Notes: generated by a model not told the origin, from the letters alone. DNA of 64,000 nucleotides from Roseicella frigidaeris (GCF_003258945.1 NZ_QLIX01000006.1:186001-250000), one strand, 5' to 3'; positions 25,640 to 34,820 are shown, counted from the stretch's first letter. Numbers and translations are program-made.

Positions 25640-26142
25640 CGGCCGGTGCTCCCCGCCGTCCGCGCCAGCTCCTCGGTGAAGCCGAACAGGGAATGGTCGC
25701 GCATGCGCATGGGATAGAGCACCCCGTCGAGATGGTCGGCCTCGTGCTGCATCACCCGCGCCAGCATCCCCTCCGCCTCGCCCTCGACCGGCGCGCCCTC
25801 GGCATCGAGGCCGCGGAAGCGGATGCGGGCGGGCCGGCTGACGCAGCCGCGCAGGCCGGGGATGGAGAGGCAGCCCTCCCAGGCGCTCTCCTCCGCCTCG
25901 CCGAGCGGCGCGAGCTCGGGATTGGCGAGGCAGCCGACGCCGCCCTCCGGCTCGCGCCAGACGAAGAGGCGGAGCGGCACATGCACCTGCGGCGCGGCGA
26001 GGCCGATGCCGCCGGCATCCTGCATGGTCTCGGCCATGTCGGCGATCAGGCGGCGGATCTCCGGATCGGTCGGGTCCTCGACCGGATCGGCCCGCCGCAG
26101 CAGGACGGGGTGGCCCATGCGGGCGATCTTGAGAATGGACAT
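25636..26142 (-). CDS. def: peptide deformylase
   Basis: Removes the N-formyl group from new proteins. The 168-residue enzyme has all three metal-site motifs: GGIGLAAPQVHVP near residue 45, EGCLSIPGLRG near 90 with the metal-ligand Cys, and QHEADHLDG near 131 with the HExxH. The start MSILKIARMGHP matches the family; a longer in-frame start 12 codons upstream adds unrelated residues. Translationally coupled to the downstream COQ9 gene. The fmt gene, often adjacent to def, is absent, so this may be a second deformylase of the genome. Confidence 0.9.
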   Translation of the reverse strand: MSILKIARMGHPVLLRRADPVEDPTDPEIRRLIADMAETMQDAGGIGLAAPQVHVPLRLFVWREPEGGVGCLANPELAPLGEAEESAWEGCLSIPGLRGCVSRPARIRFRGLDAEGAPVEGEAEGMLARVMQHEADHLDGVLYPMRMRDHSLFGFTEELARTAGSTGR

Positions 26143-26356
26143 GGCGCTCCGAGGGGAAGCCGGGCTTTCCCGGGACATAGGCGCGCCGGGGCGCGGCGGC
26201 GAGGGCTTCCTGTCCGGCGAGGAATCGTGCTAGAGCCCGCCTCTCCGCATTCCGGTGGGTGGTGCCGCGCGGCGTCCCGAGGAGGGACCCGGCCGGACCC
26301 ATCCGCCGCCTGCGGCCATTTCCCATTGGTCCCACAGCGATTGGAGGCTGGGCCGC

Positions 26357-26560
26357 GTGCAAGTCGTCGTCCGTGACAACAACATCGATCAGGCGCTGAA
26401 GGCGCTCAAGAAGAAGCTGCAGCGGGAAGGCGTTTTCCGCGAGATGAAGCTTCGCCGCCATTACGAGAAGCCGTCCGAGCGCCGCGCCCGCGAGGCCGCC
26501 GAGGCCGTTCGCCGCGCCCGCAAGGTCGAGCGCAAGCGCCTGGAGCGCGAGGGCTTCTGA
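26357..26560 (+). CDS. rpsU: 30S ribosomal protein S21
   Basis: A 67-residue, strongly basic protein, [20 protein letters not shown]..., with the S21 signature [19 protein letters not shown]. It binds the 30S platform near the anti-Shine-Dalgarno helix and aids initiation. The start is GTG, with TTGGAGG eight bases upstream. It is a single-gene unit with a 214-base leader. A GGGGGCG/CGCCCCC hairpin four bases after the stop (26565-26582) may terminate it. Confidence 0.95.
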   Translation: MQVVVRDNNIDQALKALKKKLQREGVFREMKLRRHYEKPSERRAREAAEAVRRARKVERKRLEREGF

Positions 26561-26564
26561 GCCT

Positions 26565-26582
26565 GGGGGCGTCGCCGCCCCC
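26565..26582 (+). terminator. short hairpin downstream of rpsU
   Basis: A 7-bp GC stem, GGGGGCG, loop TCGC, CGCCCCC, directly follows the rpsU stop. No T-run follows, so confidence as an intrinsic terminator is modest. Confidence 0.4.
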
Positions 26583-26902
26583 GAGCCTGCCCTGCCTGCC
26601 CGCCCCTTGGCAGGCCTTCCCGATCAGGACGGATCGCGGCGCGGGGAAACCTGCGCATCGCGCTTTCTTGAATTCTGGCTGCCCTGCCCTGGGCCGCAGC
26701 CGCGCGCCGGCCTGTCGCCGCGCCGGTCGCACGCCCTGTTGCCGGGCATCCCCCCCTGCGCGCCCCTTGGCCCGGCCCCTTCCGGGGCTTCTGCCGCGGC
26801 GCCGCCAGGGGCAGACTGGCCCCCTGCCCGGGCGGACGGGCCCGGAACGGGATGGGGGAACACGATGCCAGCAGGCCGCCACCACGCCGGGCCCGGCGCC
26901 GC
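26583..26902. other. intergenic region, no gene seen
   Basis: These 320 bases between rpsU and the glutathione S-transferase gene have no convincing reading frame in either direction. They include AT-richer gctttcttgaattctgg near 26660, the most promoter-like part, and several C-rich runs. No tRNA-like cloverleaf or conserved riboswitch element was recognised. Confidence 0.4.
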
Positions 26903-27514
26903 ATGATGCAGCTGCACTGGTCCTCGCGCTCGCCCTTCGTCCGCAAGGTCATGGTGGCGGCGCATGAGCGCGGCCTCGCCGGGCAGATCGAATGCCTGCC
27001 GACGGTGGTGGCGCTGACCCGGCCCGACCTCTCCCTGCTGCCGCGCAACCCGCTCGGCAAGATCCCGACCCTGGTCCTGCCGGACGGCAGCACCCTCTAC
27101 GATTCCCTCGTCATCTGCGAATATCTCGACGGGCTCGGCAGCGCCCCGCCGCTCTTCCCCGGCCCCGGCCCGGCCCGCATCGAGGCGTTGCGGCGGCATG
27201 CGCTGGGCAACGGCTTCCTGGACTTCCTGCTGCTCTGCCGCACCGAGATGGGGCGCGAGCAGCCGGACCGGCGCATCCTCGACGGCTTCTCCGCCAAGCA
27301 GGCGGCGGTGCTCGAGGCGCTGGAGGCGGAGGCGCCGCGGCTCGGCGGCGCGGGCCTGGACATCGGCCGCATCGCCATCGGCTGCGCCCTCTCCTATCTC
27401 GATTTCCGCTGGCCGAAATGCGGCTGGCGCGGCCTGCACCCGGCGCTCGCCGCCTGGCATGAGGGCTTCGCCGCGCGCCCCTCGGTGCGGGCGACCGAGC
27501 ATGTCGATGCCTGA
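26903..27514 (+). CDS. glutathione S-transferase family protein
   Basis: A 203-residue GST. The N-terminal thioredoxin fold has LHWSSRSPFVRKVMVAAHE with the glutathione-activating Ser, NPLGKIPTLVLPDG near residue 49 and the gamma-glutamyl-binding DSLVICEYLD near 68. The all-helical C-terminal domain has IGCALSYLDFRWP near 160. It conjugates or isomerises small electrophiles in the cytoplasm; the substrate is unknown. Two ATGs in tandem are possible starts. It appears monocistronic, 84 bases before the MBL hydrolase gene. Confidence 0.87.
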   Translation: MMQLHWSSRSPFVRKVMVAAHERGLAGQIECLPTVVALTRPDLSLLPRNPLGKIPTLVLPDGSTLYDSLVICEYLDGLGSAPPLFPGPGPARIEALRRHALGNGFLDFLLLCRTEMGREQPDRRILDGFSAKQAAVLEALEAEAPRLGGAGLDIGRIAIGCALSYLDFRWPKCGWRGLHPALAAWHEGFAARPSVRATEHVDA

Positions 27515-27598
27515 CCGCCGCGGCGCCGCGCGGCACCGCCCCCCGCATCTTCGCGCCGCCGCCGATCCGCTCTAGGCTCCCCCGCAACGGGGGAGAGG

Positions 27599-28471
27599 AT
27601 GGCCATGCGGCCCTTGCGGATCGGCGACGTCGGCATCACCAGCATCGTCGAGCGCGACGGCCCCTGGCGCCGCCCGGCCGACATGTTCCCGGCCTATGAC
27701 GAGGCGAAGGGCGCGCGGCACCTGGCCGAGCTCGACCCGGTGGTCTTCGACCCCGCCTCCGGCCGGATGGTCATCACCTACCAGACCTTCGTGCTGCGCA
27801 CGCCGAAGCACACCATCCTGGTCGATACCTGCACCGGCGAGGACAAGGGCTACCCGCCGCCGATGGATTTCCCGAAGGCGCCGTGGCTGGAGGGATTCAA
27901 GGCCGAGGGGCTGCGCTTCGAGGACATCGACTACGTCTTCTGCACCCATCTGCATCTCGACCATTGCGGCTGGAACACGCGGCTGGTGAACGGGCGCTGG
28001 GTGCCGACCTTCCCGCGCGCGAAATACGTCTTCCACAAGCGGGAATACGCCGCCTGGGAGGAGGCGACGCGGCAGGGCGCCAACCCGCCGGGCAATGTCT
28101 GGCGCTACAACTGCGAGCCGGTGGTCGCCGCCGGCCAGGCGCTGCTGGTCGATGACGACTTCCAGCTCGACGACACCATCTCGCTGACGCCGACGCCGGG
28201 CCATGCGCCCTGCCATTGCTGCGTGAACATCCATTCGCGCGGCGAGCGGGCCGTCGTCACCGGCGACCTCATGCACCACGCGCTGCAGATCCGCGAGCCG
28301 GACTGGTCCACCATCTTCGACTGGGACCCGCGCCAGGCCGCCGAGTCGCGCCGCCAATTCCTCGGCGAGGTGGTCGACACGCCGACCGTGGTGCTGCCGA
28401 TCCACTTCCCCGGCGGCACCGCCGGCCGCATCACCGCCCGCCCCGACGGCTTCGACTACCGCTTCCTCTGA
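27599..28471 (+). CDS. MBL-fold metallo-hydrolase (AttM/AiiA-like)
   Basis: A 290-residue metallo-beta-lactamase-fold hydrolase. The dinuclear metal site is visible: THLHLDHCGWN near residue 118, PTPGHAPCHCCVNIH near 199 and VTGDLMHH near 219, with a late VLPIHFPGG His. The layout resembles lactonases of the AttM/AiiA group, but with 2-3 residue changes around the second ligand set. A lactone or ester substrate is a guess. GGGGAGAGG precedes the ATG. It probably begins a short operon with the CMD-family and aminotransferase genes. Confidence 0.85.
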   Translation: MAMRPLRIGDVGITSIVERDGPWRRPADMFPAYDEAKGARHLAELDPVVFDPASGRMVITYQTFVLRTPKHTILVDTCTGEDKGYPPPMDFPKAPWLEGFKAEGLRFEDIDYVFCTHLHLDHCGWNTRLVNGRWVPTFPRAKYVFHKREYAAWEEATRQGANPPGNVWRYNCEPVVAAGQALLVDDDFQLDDTISLTPTPGHAPCHCCVNIHSRGERAVVTGDLMHHALQIREPDWSTIFDWDPRQAAESRRQFLGEVVDTPTVVLPIHFPGGTAGRITARPDGFDYRFL

Positions 28472-28545
28472 CAAGACCGGCCCGCGCCGGCGCCCGAGGG
28501 CGGCGATGCCCCTCATCGCCGCACGCATATGGAAGGAGACGCCCC

Positions 28546-29103
28546 TTGGCCCGCCTGCCCTACCTGGAAAAATCCGACCTCCGGCCGGAGGACCAGGACC
28601 TGCTGAAGCGCGAGATCACCCTGCACAAGGCGCTGGTGAACAATCCCGGCGCGGCGCGCGCCTTCGGCACGCTCGGCCAGTACATCCGGCACGGCTCGAA
28701 GCTCGATCCGCGGCTGCGCGAGCTGGCGATCCTGCAGGTCGGCTGGCTGGCCCGCTCGCCCTATGAATGGTCGCACCACGTCAAGATCGGCTACGATTTC
28801 GGCGTCACCGACGAGGATATCGAGGCGGTGAAGGCCGAGAGCCGCGGCGAGGCCTCGGCGCTGGAGCCCCTCGCGCGGCTGGTGCTGCGGGCGGCGCGGG
28901 AGGTCTATGCCGGGCCGGGGATCGGCTACGAGACCTTCGCCTCGCTGCGCGCCGCGCTCGACAACGAGAGCCTGGTCGACCTCGCCATGACCGCGAGCTT
29001 CTACTGCGCGGTGGTGCGGGTGCTGGCCTCGCTCGAGGTGGATGTGGAGGAGAGCTACATGCCCTATCTGCGCAAGCACCCCTTTCCGATCCAGGCGGGC
29101 TGA
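28546..29103 (+). CDS. carboxymuconolactone decarboxylase family protein
   Basis: A 185-residue AhpD/CMD-like helical protein with LRELAILQVGWLARSPYEWSHH near residue 62 and IGYDFGVTDEDIEAVK near 84. The CxxC of AhpD-type peroxidase partners is missing (the equivalent segment is SPYEWSHH), so it is more likely a decarboxylase-type or non-redox member. The start is TTG, with GGAAGGAG seven bases upstream; an upstream open region in frame overlaps the MBL gene and lacks similarity. Two bases separate its stop from the aminotransferase ATG. Confidence 0.83.
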   Translation: MARLPYLEKSDLRPEDQDLLKREITLHKALVNNPGAARAFGTLGQYIRHGSKLDPRLRELAILQVGWLARSPYEWSHHVKIGYDFGVTDEDIEAVKAESRGEASALEPLARLVLRAAREVYAGPGIGYETFASLRAALDNESLVDLAMTASFYCAVVRVLASLEVDVEESYMPYLRKHPFPIQAG

Positions 29104-29105
29104 GC

Positions 29106-30296
29106 ATGGGCGCGACGCCGAAGCCCGCCCGCCCGCGCGGCCGCCACTTCTTCGCCAATCCGGGGCCGACCAACATCCCGGACAGCGTGCTGCTCGCCAC
29201 CGCGCATCATACGGTGGACTTCAACGATCCCTCCTTCGCCGAGGTCTATTGGGGCTGCGTCGAGGGGCTGAAGCGGGTGCTGCGCACGACGCAGCACGTC
29301 TTCCTCTATACCGGCTCCGGCCATGCCGCCTGGGAGGCGAGCCTGGTCAACCTGCTCTCGCCCGGCGATGCCATCCTGATCCTGGAGAGCGGGCATTTCT
29401 CGCAATCCTGGGGCCGCATGGCGCAGGAATTCGGCCTCGAGCTGCGCACCGTCCCGGCGGATTGGCGCCGCGGCGTGGAGATGGAGGCGGTGCGCGCCGC
29501 CCTCGCCGCCGACACCGCGCATGCCATCAAGGCGGTCGGCGTGGTCCACAACGAGACCTCGACCGGGCTGACCACGCCGGTCGCCGCGGTGCGGGCGGCG
29601 CTGGACGCGACCGGGCATCCGGCGCTGCTGCTGGCCGACACCATCTCCTCCCTCGGCAGCCTCGACTTCCGCATGGATGAATGGGGCGTCGATGCCGCGG
29701 TGGGCGGCAGCCAGAAGGGGCTGATGCTGCCGACCGGGCTCAGCTTCACCGGCGTCTCGGAGAAGGCGATGCGGGCGCATGCGGAGTCCCGCCTGCCGAA
29801 GCACTACTTCCGCTGGAGCGCCATGCTGCAGCGGCCGCTGAAGAGCTTCCTCGGCACGGTGCCGACCAGCCTCTTCTACGGCTTGCAGGAATCGCTGCGG
29901 CTGATCGAGGAGGAGGGGCTGGACAAGGTCCTCGCCCGCCACAGCCGCCTCGCCGGCGCGGTGCGGGCGGCGGTGCAGCGCTGGTCGGGCAATGACGGGC
30001 CGCAGCTCTTCTGCCTCGACCCGTCGCGCTATTCCGACAGCGTCACCGCGGTGCTGATGCCGGAGGGCGGCGATGCCGATGCGCTGCGCCGCGTCGCGCT
30101 GCAGCGCTTCAACCTCTCGCTCGGCGGCGGGCTCGGGCCGCTCGGCGGCCGGGTCTTCCGCATCGGCCATCTCGGCGACCTGAACGAGCCGATGATCCTC
30201 GGCACGCTGGCGACCGTCGAGCTGGCGATGCGGGTGAGCGGCGTGCCGCATCGCGCGGGCGGGGTCGAGGCGGCGCTGGACGCCCTCGCCGCCTGA
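29106..30296 (+). CDS. alanine-glyoxylate / serine-pyruvate aminotransferase family protein
   Basis: A 396-residue class V PLP enzyme. FFANPGPTNIPDSVLLA at the N-terminus is the AGXT/SPT signature. YTGSGHAAWEASLVNLLSPGD near residue 67, HNETSTGLTTP near 145 and VGGSQKGLMLPTGLSF near 205 (Schiff-base Lys) give the cofactor site, with GRVFRIGHLGD near 355. Such enzymes transaminate serine, alanine or taurine-like amines with glyoxylate or pyruvate. Two bases after the CMD-family gene and therefore probably co-transcribed with it and the MBL hydrolase. Confidence 0.87.
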   Translation: MGATPKPARPRGRHFFANPGPTNIPDSVLLATAHHTVDFNDPSFAEVYWGCVEGLKRVLRTTQHVFLYTGSGHAAWEASLVNLLSPGDAILILESGHFSQSWGRMAQEFGLELRTVPADWRRGVEMEAVRAALAADTAHAIKAVGVVHNETSTGLTTPVAAVRAALDATGHPALLLADTISSLGSLDFRMDEWGVDAAVGGSQKGLMLPTGLSFTGVSEKAMRAHAESRLPKHYFRWSAMLQRPLKSFLGTVPTSLFYGLQESLRLIEEEGLDKVLARHSRLAGAVRAAVQRWSGNDGPQLFCLDPSRYSDSVTAVLMPEGGDADALRRVALQRFNLSLGGGLGPLGGRVFRIGHLGDLNEPMILGTLATVELAMRVSGVPHRAGGVEAALDALAA

Positions 30297-30340
30297 CCCT
30301 GCCGGGGCGGTGACCGGGGCGGCGCCGCGGCCGCCCCCCC

Positions 30341-31441
30341 CTACCCTTTCAGGACGTGGTCGCGCAGCACCTCCGGCTTGAAGGCGAGGCCATGGCCCGG
30401 GCGCTCCGGGGCGATGGCATGGCCGGCCTCGAAGCGCGGCGGCTCGACCCAGAGATCGTCCAGCAGCCCCATCTGCTCGATCCAGGCGCCGTTCGGGATG
30501 CTGGCCAGGAGATGCACGTTCAGCTCGGGGAAGAGATGCGGCGCCATGCTCATCCCCCAGGTCTCGGCGACGGTGGCGATCTTGCGCAGCTCGGTCAGGC
30601 CGCCGCGCATCGGGTCCGGCTGCAGGATCGGCAGGCGGGGATTCGCCAGCACCGGCTTCAGGTCGGCGCGGCCGAAATGCGTCTCGCCGCCGACGACGCG
30701 CGTGGTCAGCGCCTCGGCGCAGCGGAGATAGCCGGCGAAGTCGTCGGCGGTCACCGGCTCCTCGATCCAATAGGGGTCGTAGTCCTGGAAGGCGCGGCCG
30801 GCGATGATCGCCTGGTCGGCGGTCCAGCCCATGTTGATGTCGATCATGATCTCGACATCCGGCCCCACCGTGTCGCGCACCAGCCGGAGGTTGCGCACAT
30901 CCTGGCGCCAATCGCCGATATGCGCCGCCTGCATCTTGATCGCCCGGTAGCCCTGGTCGACGTAGTGCTTCGCCTTGGCCGCCATCCCCTCGCCCAGCGC
31001 GCCGCGGAAGCAGCCGCTGCCATAGGCCGGGATGCGGCTGCGCACATGGCCCCAGAGCCGGTGCAGCGGCAGCCCGGCCGCCTTGCCCAGCACGTCCCAG
31101 AGCGCGATGTCGATCGCCGACTGCGCCATCATGGTGACGCCGCCGCGCCCGCCGGTCAGCGTCGCCCGCCAGAGATCCTGCCAGATCCCCTCCACCTCGG
31201 TGGCGTCGCGGCCGATGAGGCGGGGCGCCATCGCCTCGGCGAGGCAGGCGCCGATGGTGCGCTGCAAGGGCAGGTTCAGCAGGTGCAGATAGCCCATGCC
31301 GGCGAGGCCGGAGCCGGTGACGACCTCCACCACCACCAGGTCGCGCGTCGCGCCGAGCGCATGGCCGGCGAGCCAGGGATCCGCCGCCCAGGGCAGTTGC
31401 AGCAGGGTGGTGCGGAGCTCGCGGATGGTCAGGTCGGTCAT
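30341..31441 (-). CDS. mandelate racemase/muconate lactonizing enzyme family protein
   Basis: A 366-residue enolase-superfamily enzyme. The N-terminal capping domain is followed by a barrel with GYRAIKMQ near residue 164 (catalytic Lys), metal ligands in EIMIDINMGW near 197, YWIEEPV near 222 and VVGGETHFG near 247, and a late MAPHLFPELN His near 300. It probably dehydrates or racemises a sugar acid. It lies directly after an MFS transporter gene, overlapping it by four bases (ATGA), so the carrier likely imports its substrate or exports its product. Confidence 0.87.
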   Translation of the reverse strand: MTDLTIRELRTTLLQLPWAADPWLAGHALGATRDLVVVEVVTGSGLAGMGYLHLLNLPLQRTIGACLAEAMAPRLIGRDATEVEGIWQDLWRATLTGGRGGVTMMAQSAIDIALWDVLGKAAGLPLHRLWGHVRSRIPAYGSGCFRGALGEGMAAKAKHYVDQGYRAIKMQAAHIGDWRQDVRNLRLVRDTVGPDVEIMIDINMGWTADQAIIAGRAFQDYDPYWIEEPVTADDFAGYLRCAEALTTRVVGGETHFGRADLKPVLANPRLPILQPDPMRGGLTELRKIATVAETWGMSMAPHLFPELNVHLLASIPNGAWIEQMGLLDDLWVEPPRFEAGHAIAPERPGHGLAFKPEVLRDHVLKG

Positions 31442-32688
31442 GCGGGCGTCTCCTCCTCGCGCGCCAGGATGGCACGCCAGAGCGGCAGGGTCAGGGCCAG
31501 CACCAGCAGCCCGGCGATGCCGGTGAGGGCGCAGGCCGCGGTCGCCCCGAAGCTGTCCGCCAGCAGGCCGAGGCCGAGGAAGCCGATGGGGCCGAGGCCG
31601 ATGCAGACCGAGAGCAGGCCGAGCACCCGCATCCGCACCTCCGGCGGCGCCAGCAGGTAGACCAGCGTCGCCTGCATGATGCTGAAGCCCGACTGGCCGA
31701 AGCCGACCAGGAACAGCGCCCCGCCGGCCGCGACCGCGCCGGGCGCGAGGGCGAAGCCCGAGACCATGGCGAGGTAGAGGGCGAGGCCGCCGACATAGAG
31801 CCGGGCATACCAGGCCGGCCGGGCGAACCAGGCCATCAGCAGCGCGCCGAGGAAGGCGCCGACGCCGTCCATGCTGGCGAGCAGGCCGGTCGTCTCGGCG
31901 CCGAGGGCGAAGCGGTCCTGCGCCACCACGGGGACGAGGCTGGTGAAGGGCCAGCCGAAGACGTTGAACAGCACCGTCACCAGCAGCGTGCCGCGCAGCC
32001 GCGGCGAGCGCCGCACCACCGCCAGCCCCTCCCCCATCCGCGCCAGCACCCCCTCCCCGGTCGCCGGGGCCGGCGCGGTGCGGTAGCGCAGCAGCAGGGT
32101 GGCGATCAGGGCGCCGCCATAGAGCAGGACGGAGGTGATGAAGGTGCCCTCGATGCCAACCGCGGCGAAGAGCAGGCCGGAGACGGTCGGCCCCATCATG
32201 CGGCTGGCATTGTTGCTGCCGACGTCGAAGGACATCGCCTCGCCCATGCGGGCGGGGCCGACCACCTGGCCGATCATCATCCGTCGCACCGGGTTGTCGG
32301 CCGCCCAGGCGACGCCGTTGATGAAGCTCGCCACCGCCAGGTGCCAGACGGCGAGCGCCCCGGCGAGGCTCAGCAGGGCGAGGGCGAGGGAGGTGGCGAG
32401 GCTGGCGAGCACGATCGCCAGCAGCGCGGTGCGCGGCTGCACCCGCTCGGCCAGCACGCCGAGCGGCGCGCCGAACAGCCCCATGGGCAGGATGCGCAGC
32501 ATGCCCATCATGGCGACGAGGAAGGCCGAGCCGGTGGCCTGCCAGATGAAGAGGGAGACCGCCAGCATCTCCAGCCAGCGCACCAGGAAGACGACCAGCC
32601 CGACCGCCCAGAGGCAGCGGAAATCGCGGACCGCGAATGGGCGCGGCGGCGCCACCGCGGCCGGCGCTGCCCTGATCGTTCCCTCCAT
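31438..32688 (-). CDS. MFS transporter
   Basis: A 416-residue major-facilitator permease of the MFS_1/enterobactin-exporter-like type, with about 12 hydrophobic helices. RCLWAVGLVVFLVRWLEML lies near residue 23, with ILPMGLFGAPLGVLAERVQPRTAL, the loop 2-3 signature, near 65, and GWPFTSLVPVVAQDRF near 245. By operon context, though it is annotated transcriptionally first on the minus strand, it is coupled to the enolase-superfamily gene downstream. The start region is divergent from the CoA transferase gene with only about 70 bases between them. Confidence 0.87.
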   Translation of the reverse strand: MEGTIRAAPAAVAPPRPFAVRDFRCLWAVGLVVFLVRWLEMLAVSLFIWQATGSAFLVAMMGMLRILPMGLFGAPLGVLAERVQPRTALLAIVLASLATSLALALLSLAGALAVWHLAVASFINGVAWAADNPVRRMMIGQVVGPARMGEAMSFDVGSNNASRMMGPTVSGLLFAAVGIEGTFITSVLLYGGALIATLLLRYRTAPAPATGEGVLARMGEGLAVVRRSPRLRGTLLVTVLFNVFGWPFTSLVPVVAQDRFALGAETTGLLASMDGVGAFLGALLMAWFARPAWYARLYVGGLALYLAMVSGFALAPGAVAAGGALFLVGFGQSGFSIMQATLVYLLAPPEVRMRVLGLLSVCIGLGPIGFLGLGLLADSFGATAACALTGIAGLLVLALTLPLWRAILAREEETPA

Positions 32689-32766
32689 GCGCCCATGGTG
32701 CCGCCGATTGGCGCCCGCCGCCAAGCCCGGCATAGTCCCTGTCGAAGCATTGCAGGGATGACGTCC

Positions 32767-33954
32767 ATGCGGCCCTTCGAAGGCATCCGGATCATCGACA
32801 TCACGCATGTGCTGGCCGGGCCCTTCGCGGCCTATCAGCTCGCCCTGCTCGGCGCCTACGTCATCAAGGTGGAGCCGCCGGAGGAGCCGGACCAGAGCCG
32901 CGACAGCGGCCCCGACCTGGCGCTGAACCGCGAGGCCATGGGCAGCTACTTCCTCACCCAGGCCGCCAACAAGCGCGCGATCACGCTCGACCTGAAGCAG
33001 GACGCGGCGCGCGAGGTGCTGCGGAAGCTGGTGGCGGGCGCCGACGTGCTGGTGGAGAATTTCCGCCCCGGCGCCTTCGAGGCGCTCGGCCTCGGGCCGG
33101 AGGCGCTGCTGGCGATCAACCCGCGCCTCATCTACTGCTCCATCTCCGCCTTCGGGCAATCCGGCCCGCGCGGCCACCAGACCGCCTATGACCATGTGAT
33201 CCAGGCCACCTCCGGCATCATGGCGGCGACCGGCACGCCGGAGGTGAACCCGATCAAATTCGGCGCCCCGGCGATCGACTACGCGACCGGCACCATGGGC
33301 GCCTTCGCCCTCGCGGCGGCGCTGTTCCAGCGGGAGCGGACGGGCCGCGGCCAGCGCATCGACCTCGCCATGCTCGATGTGGCGATGATGATGCAGGCCT
33401 CGCATGTCACCGCCTGGCTCGCCTCCGGCAAACCCGCGCGGCCGAACGGCAACAAGCACGCCCATGCCACGAACAGCGCCTATGCCACGCAGGACGGGAT
33501 GGTGATGCTGGGCGCCAGCAACCTGCGGCAGCAGCGGCGGCTCTGGGCGGCGCTCGGCCGGCCGGAGATGGCGAAGGACAGCAACGAGGCGCGCCTCGCC
33601 GACCGCGACCGGGAGGAGGCGGTGCTGGCCGGGATCATGCTGACCCGCACCGCCGATGAATGGGAGGCCTATCTGCAATCGCGCCACGTGCCGGCGGCGC
33701 GGGTGCGGCGGATGGAGGAGGCGCTGGCCGACCCGCATCTCGAGAGCCGCGGCCTGCTGCACCGCTTCCCCGAGGGCGCGCCCGGCGTGCCGCAGCCCTT
33801 CGGCGTGCCGGTCGCCGCCTTCACCCTGGCGCATGGCGGGCCGCGGGTGGACAGCCCGCCGCCCCGCCTCGGCGCCGATACCGAGGCGGTGCTCGGCGAG
33901 CTCGGCTACGGCCCCGGGGAGATCGCGGCGCTGCGCGCGAGCGGCGCGATCTAG
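32767..33954 (+). CDS. CaiB/BaiF family CoA transferase
   Basis: A 395-residue family III CoA transferase, transferring CoA between acyl-CoA and a free acid. RIIDITHVLAGPFAAYQLALLGAYVIKVEPP (read in parts, residues 8-38) is the N-terminal signature. The active-site Asp lies in the AYDHVIQATSGIMAATG region near 140-155. GRGQRIDLAMLDVAMMM near 195 is the domain linker. I used the second ATG because AGGGA lies eight bases before it; an ATG three codons upstream has no spacing to a ribosome-binding site. A racemase-like gene follows two bases after the stop. Confidence 0.87.
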   Translation: MRPFEGIRIIDITHVLAGPFAAYQLALLGAYVIKVEPPEEPDQSRDSGPDLALNREAMGSYFLTQAANKRAITLDLKQDAAREVLRKLVAGADVLVENFRPGAFEALGLGPEALLAINPRLIYCSISAFGQSGPRGHQTAYDHVIQATSGIMAATGTPEVNPIKFGAPAIDYATGTMGAFALAAALFQRERTGRGQRIDLAMLDVAMMMQASHVTAWLASGKPARPNGNKHAHATNSAYATQDGMVMLGASNLRQQRRLWAALGRPEMAKDSNEARLADRDREEAVLAGIMLTRTADEWEAYLQSRHVPAARVRRMEEALADPHLESRGLLHRFPEGAPGVPQPFGVPVAAFTLAHGGPRVDSPPPRLGADTEAVLGELGYGPGEIAALRASGAI

Positions 33955-33956
33955 CC

Positions 33957-34820
33957 ATGGGGGACCCGGCGCGGCGGCCCCGCTTCCTCCTGGTGCAGGC
34001 CTTCAGCCTGCCGCCCGGCTCGCCCAATCAATTCCGCGCCGCAGAGGGCGGGAAGGAGGCGCAGCTCATGAACCACGCGGCGCTGGCCCCGCTGCTCGCC
34101 GATCTCGACTGGGACCTGCATCCCGGTCCCCTCGCCCCGCATGGCGACTGGCCGGTGGAGACGCGCGAGGAGTTCGCCATCGCCGGCGTCGCCCGGCTGC
34201 CGATCGTGCGCGAGGCCTGCGCCGGCGGCGGCTACGATGCCATCGTCCTGCTCGGCGGCGGCGATCCCGGCTATATGGAGGCGCGGGAGATCGGCCGGCG
34301 CCACCGCATCCCGGTCACCGCCAACGCGCATGCCCAGATGCATCTGGCGATGACGCTCGGCAACCGCTTCTCGATCATCGACATCGCCGAGACGCACAAT
34401 GCCCGCATGGCCGAGCTGGTCGTGCAGTACCGCATGACGCACGGCCTCGCCTCGATCCGCAACATCGACGTCCCGCTGCCGCGGCCGGCGCATCGCGACC
34501 GGCCGACCCTGCGCGGCGAGGCGGAGCGGCATGCGGCCGGCGAGCCGAGCCCGATGCTGGAGGCGGCGGTCGCGGCCGCCCTCGCGGCGCTGGAGGAGGA
34601 TGGCGCGGAGGTGCTGCTGCTCGGCTGCTCGGCCGCCTTCTGGCTGCAGGCGCCGTTGCAGCAGCGCCTTGCCGCGCTTGGCTGGGAGGTGCCGGTGCTG
34701 GAGGGCTATCGCTGCGCCATCGAACTGGCGCGGGTCTTCGTGCGGCTCGGCCTCGATGCCAGCGGCATCACCTTCCCCGGCGACCCGCCGCGGCACCGCC
34801 GACGGCGGCGCCTCGCCTGA
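33957..34820 (+). CDS. Asp/Glu/hydantoin racemase superfamily protein lacking one catalytic Cys
   Basis: A 287-residue HyuE-like protein. FLLVQAFSLPPGSPNQF opens the fold. YDAIVLLGGGDPGYMEARE near residue 96 corresponds to the hydantoin racemase CFGDPG block, but Gly replaces the first catalytic Cys. The second Cys is kept in GAEVLLLGCSAAFWL near 219. With one Cys the enzyme may not racemise; decarboxylase or isomerase relatives (maleate isomerase, arylmalonate decarboxylase) also tune this pair. Two bases after the CoA transferase gene and presumably co-expressed. The C-terminus ends in an Arg-rich stretch. Confidence 0.72.
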   Translation: MGDPARRPRFLLVQAFSLPPGSPNQFRAAEGGKEAQLMNHAALAPLLADLDWDLHPGPLAPHGDWPVETREEFAIAGVARLPIVREACAGGGYDAIVLLGGGDPGYMEAREIGRRHRIPVTANAHAQMHLAMTLGNRFSIIDIAETHNARMAELVVQYRMTHGLASIRNIDVPLPRPAHRDRPTLRGEAERHAAGEPSPMLEAAVAAALAALEEDGAEVLLLGCSAAFWLQAPLQQRLAALGWEVPVLEGYRCAIELARVFVRLGLDASGITFPGDPPRHRRRRRLA

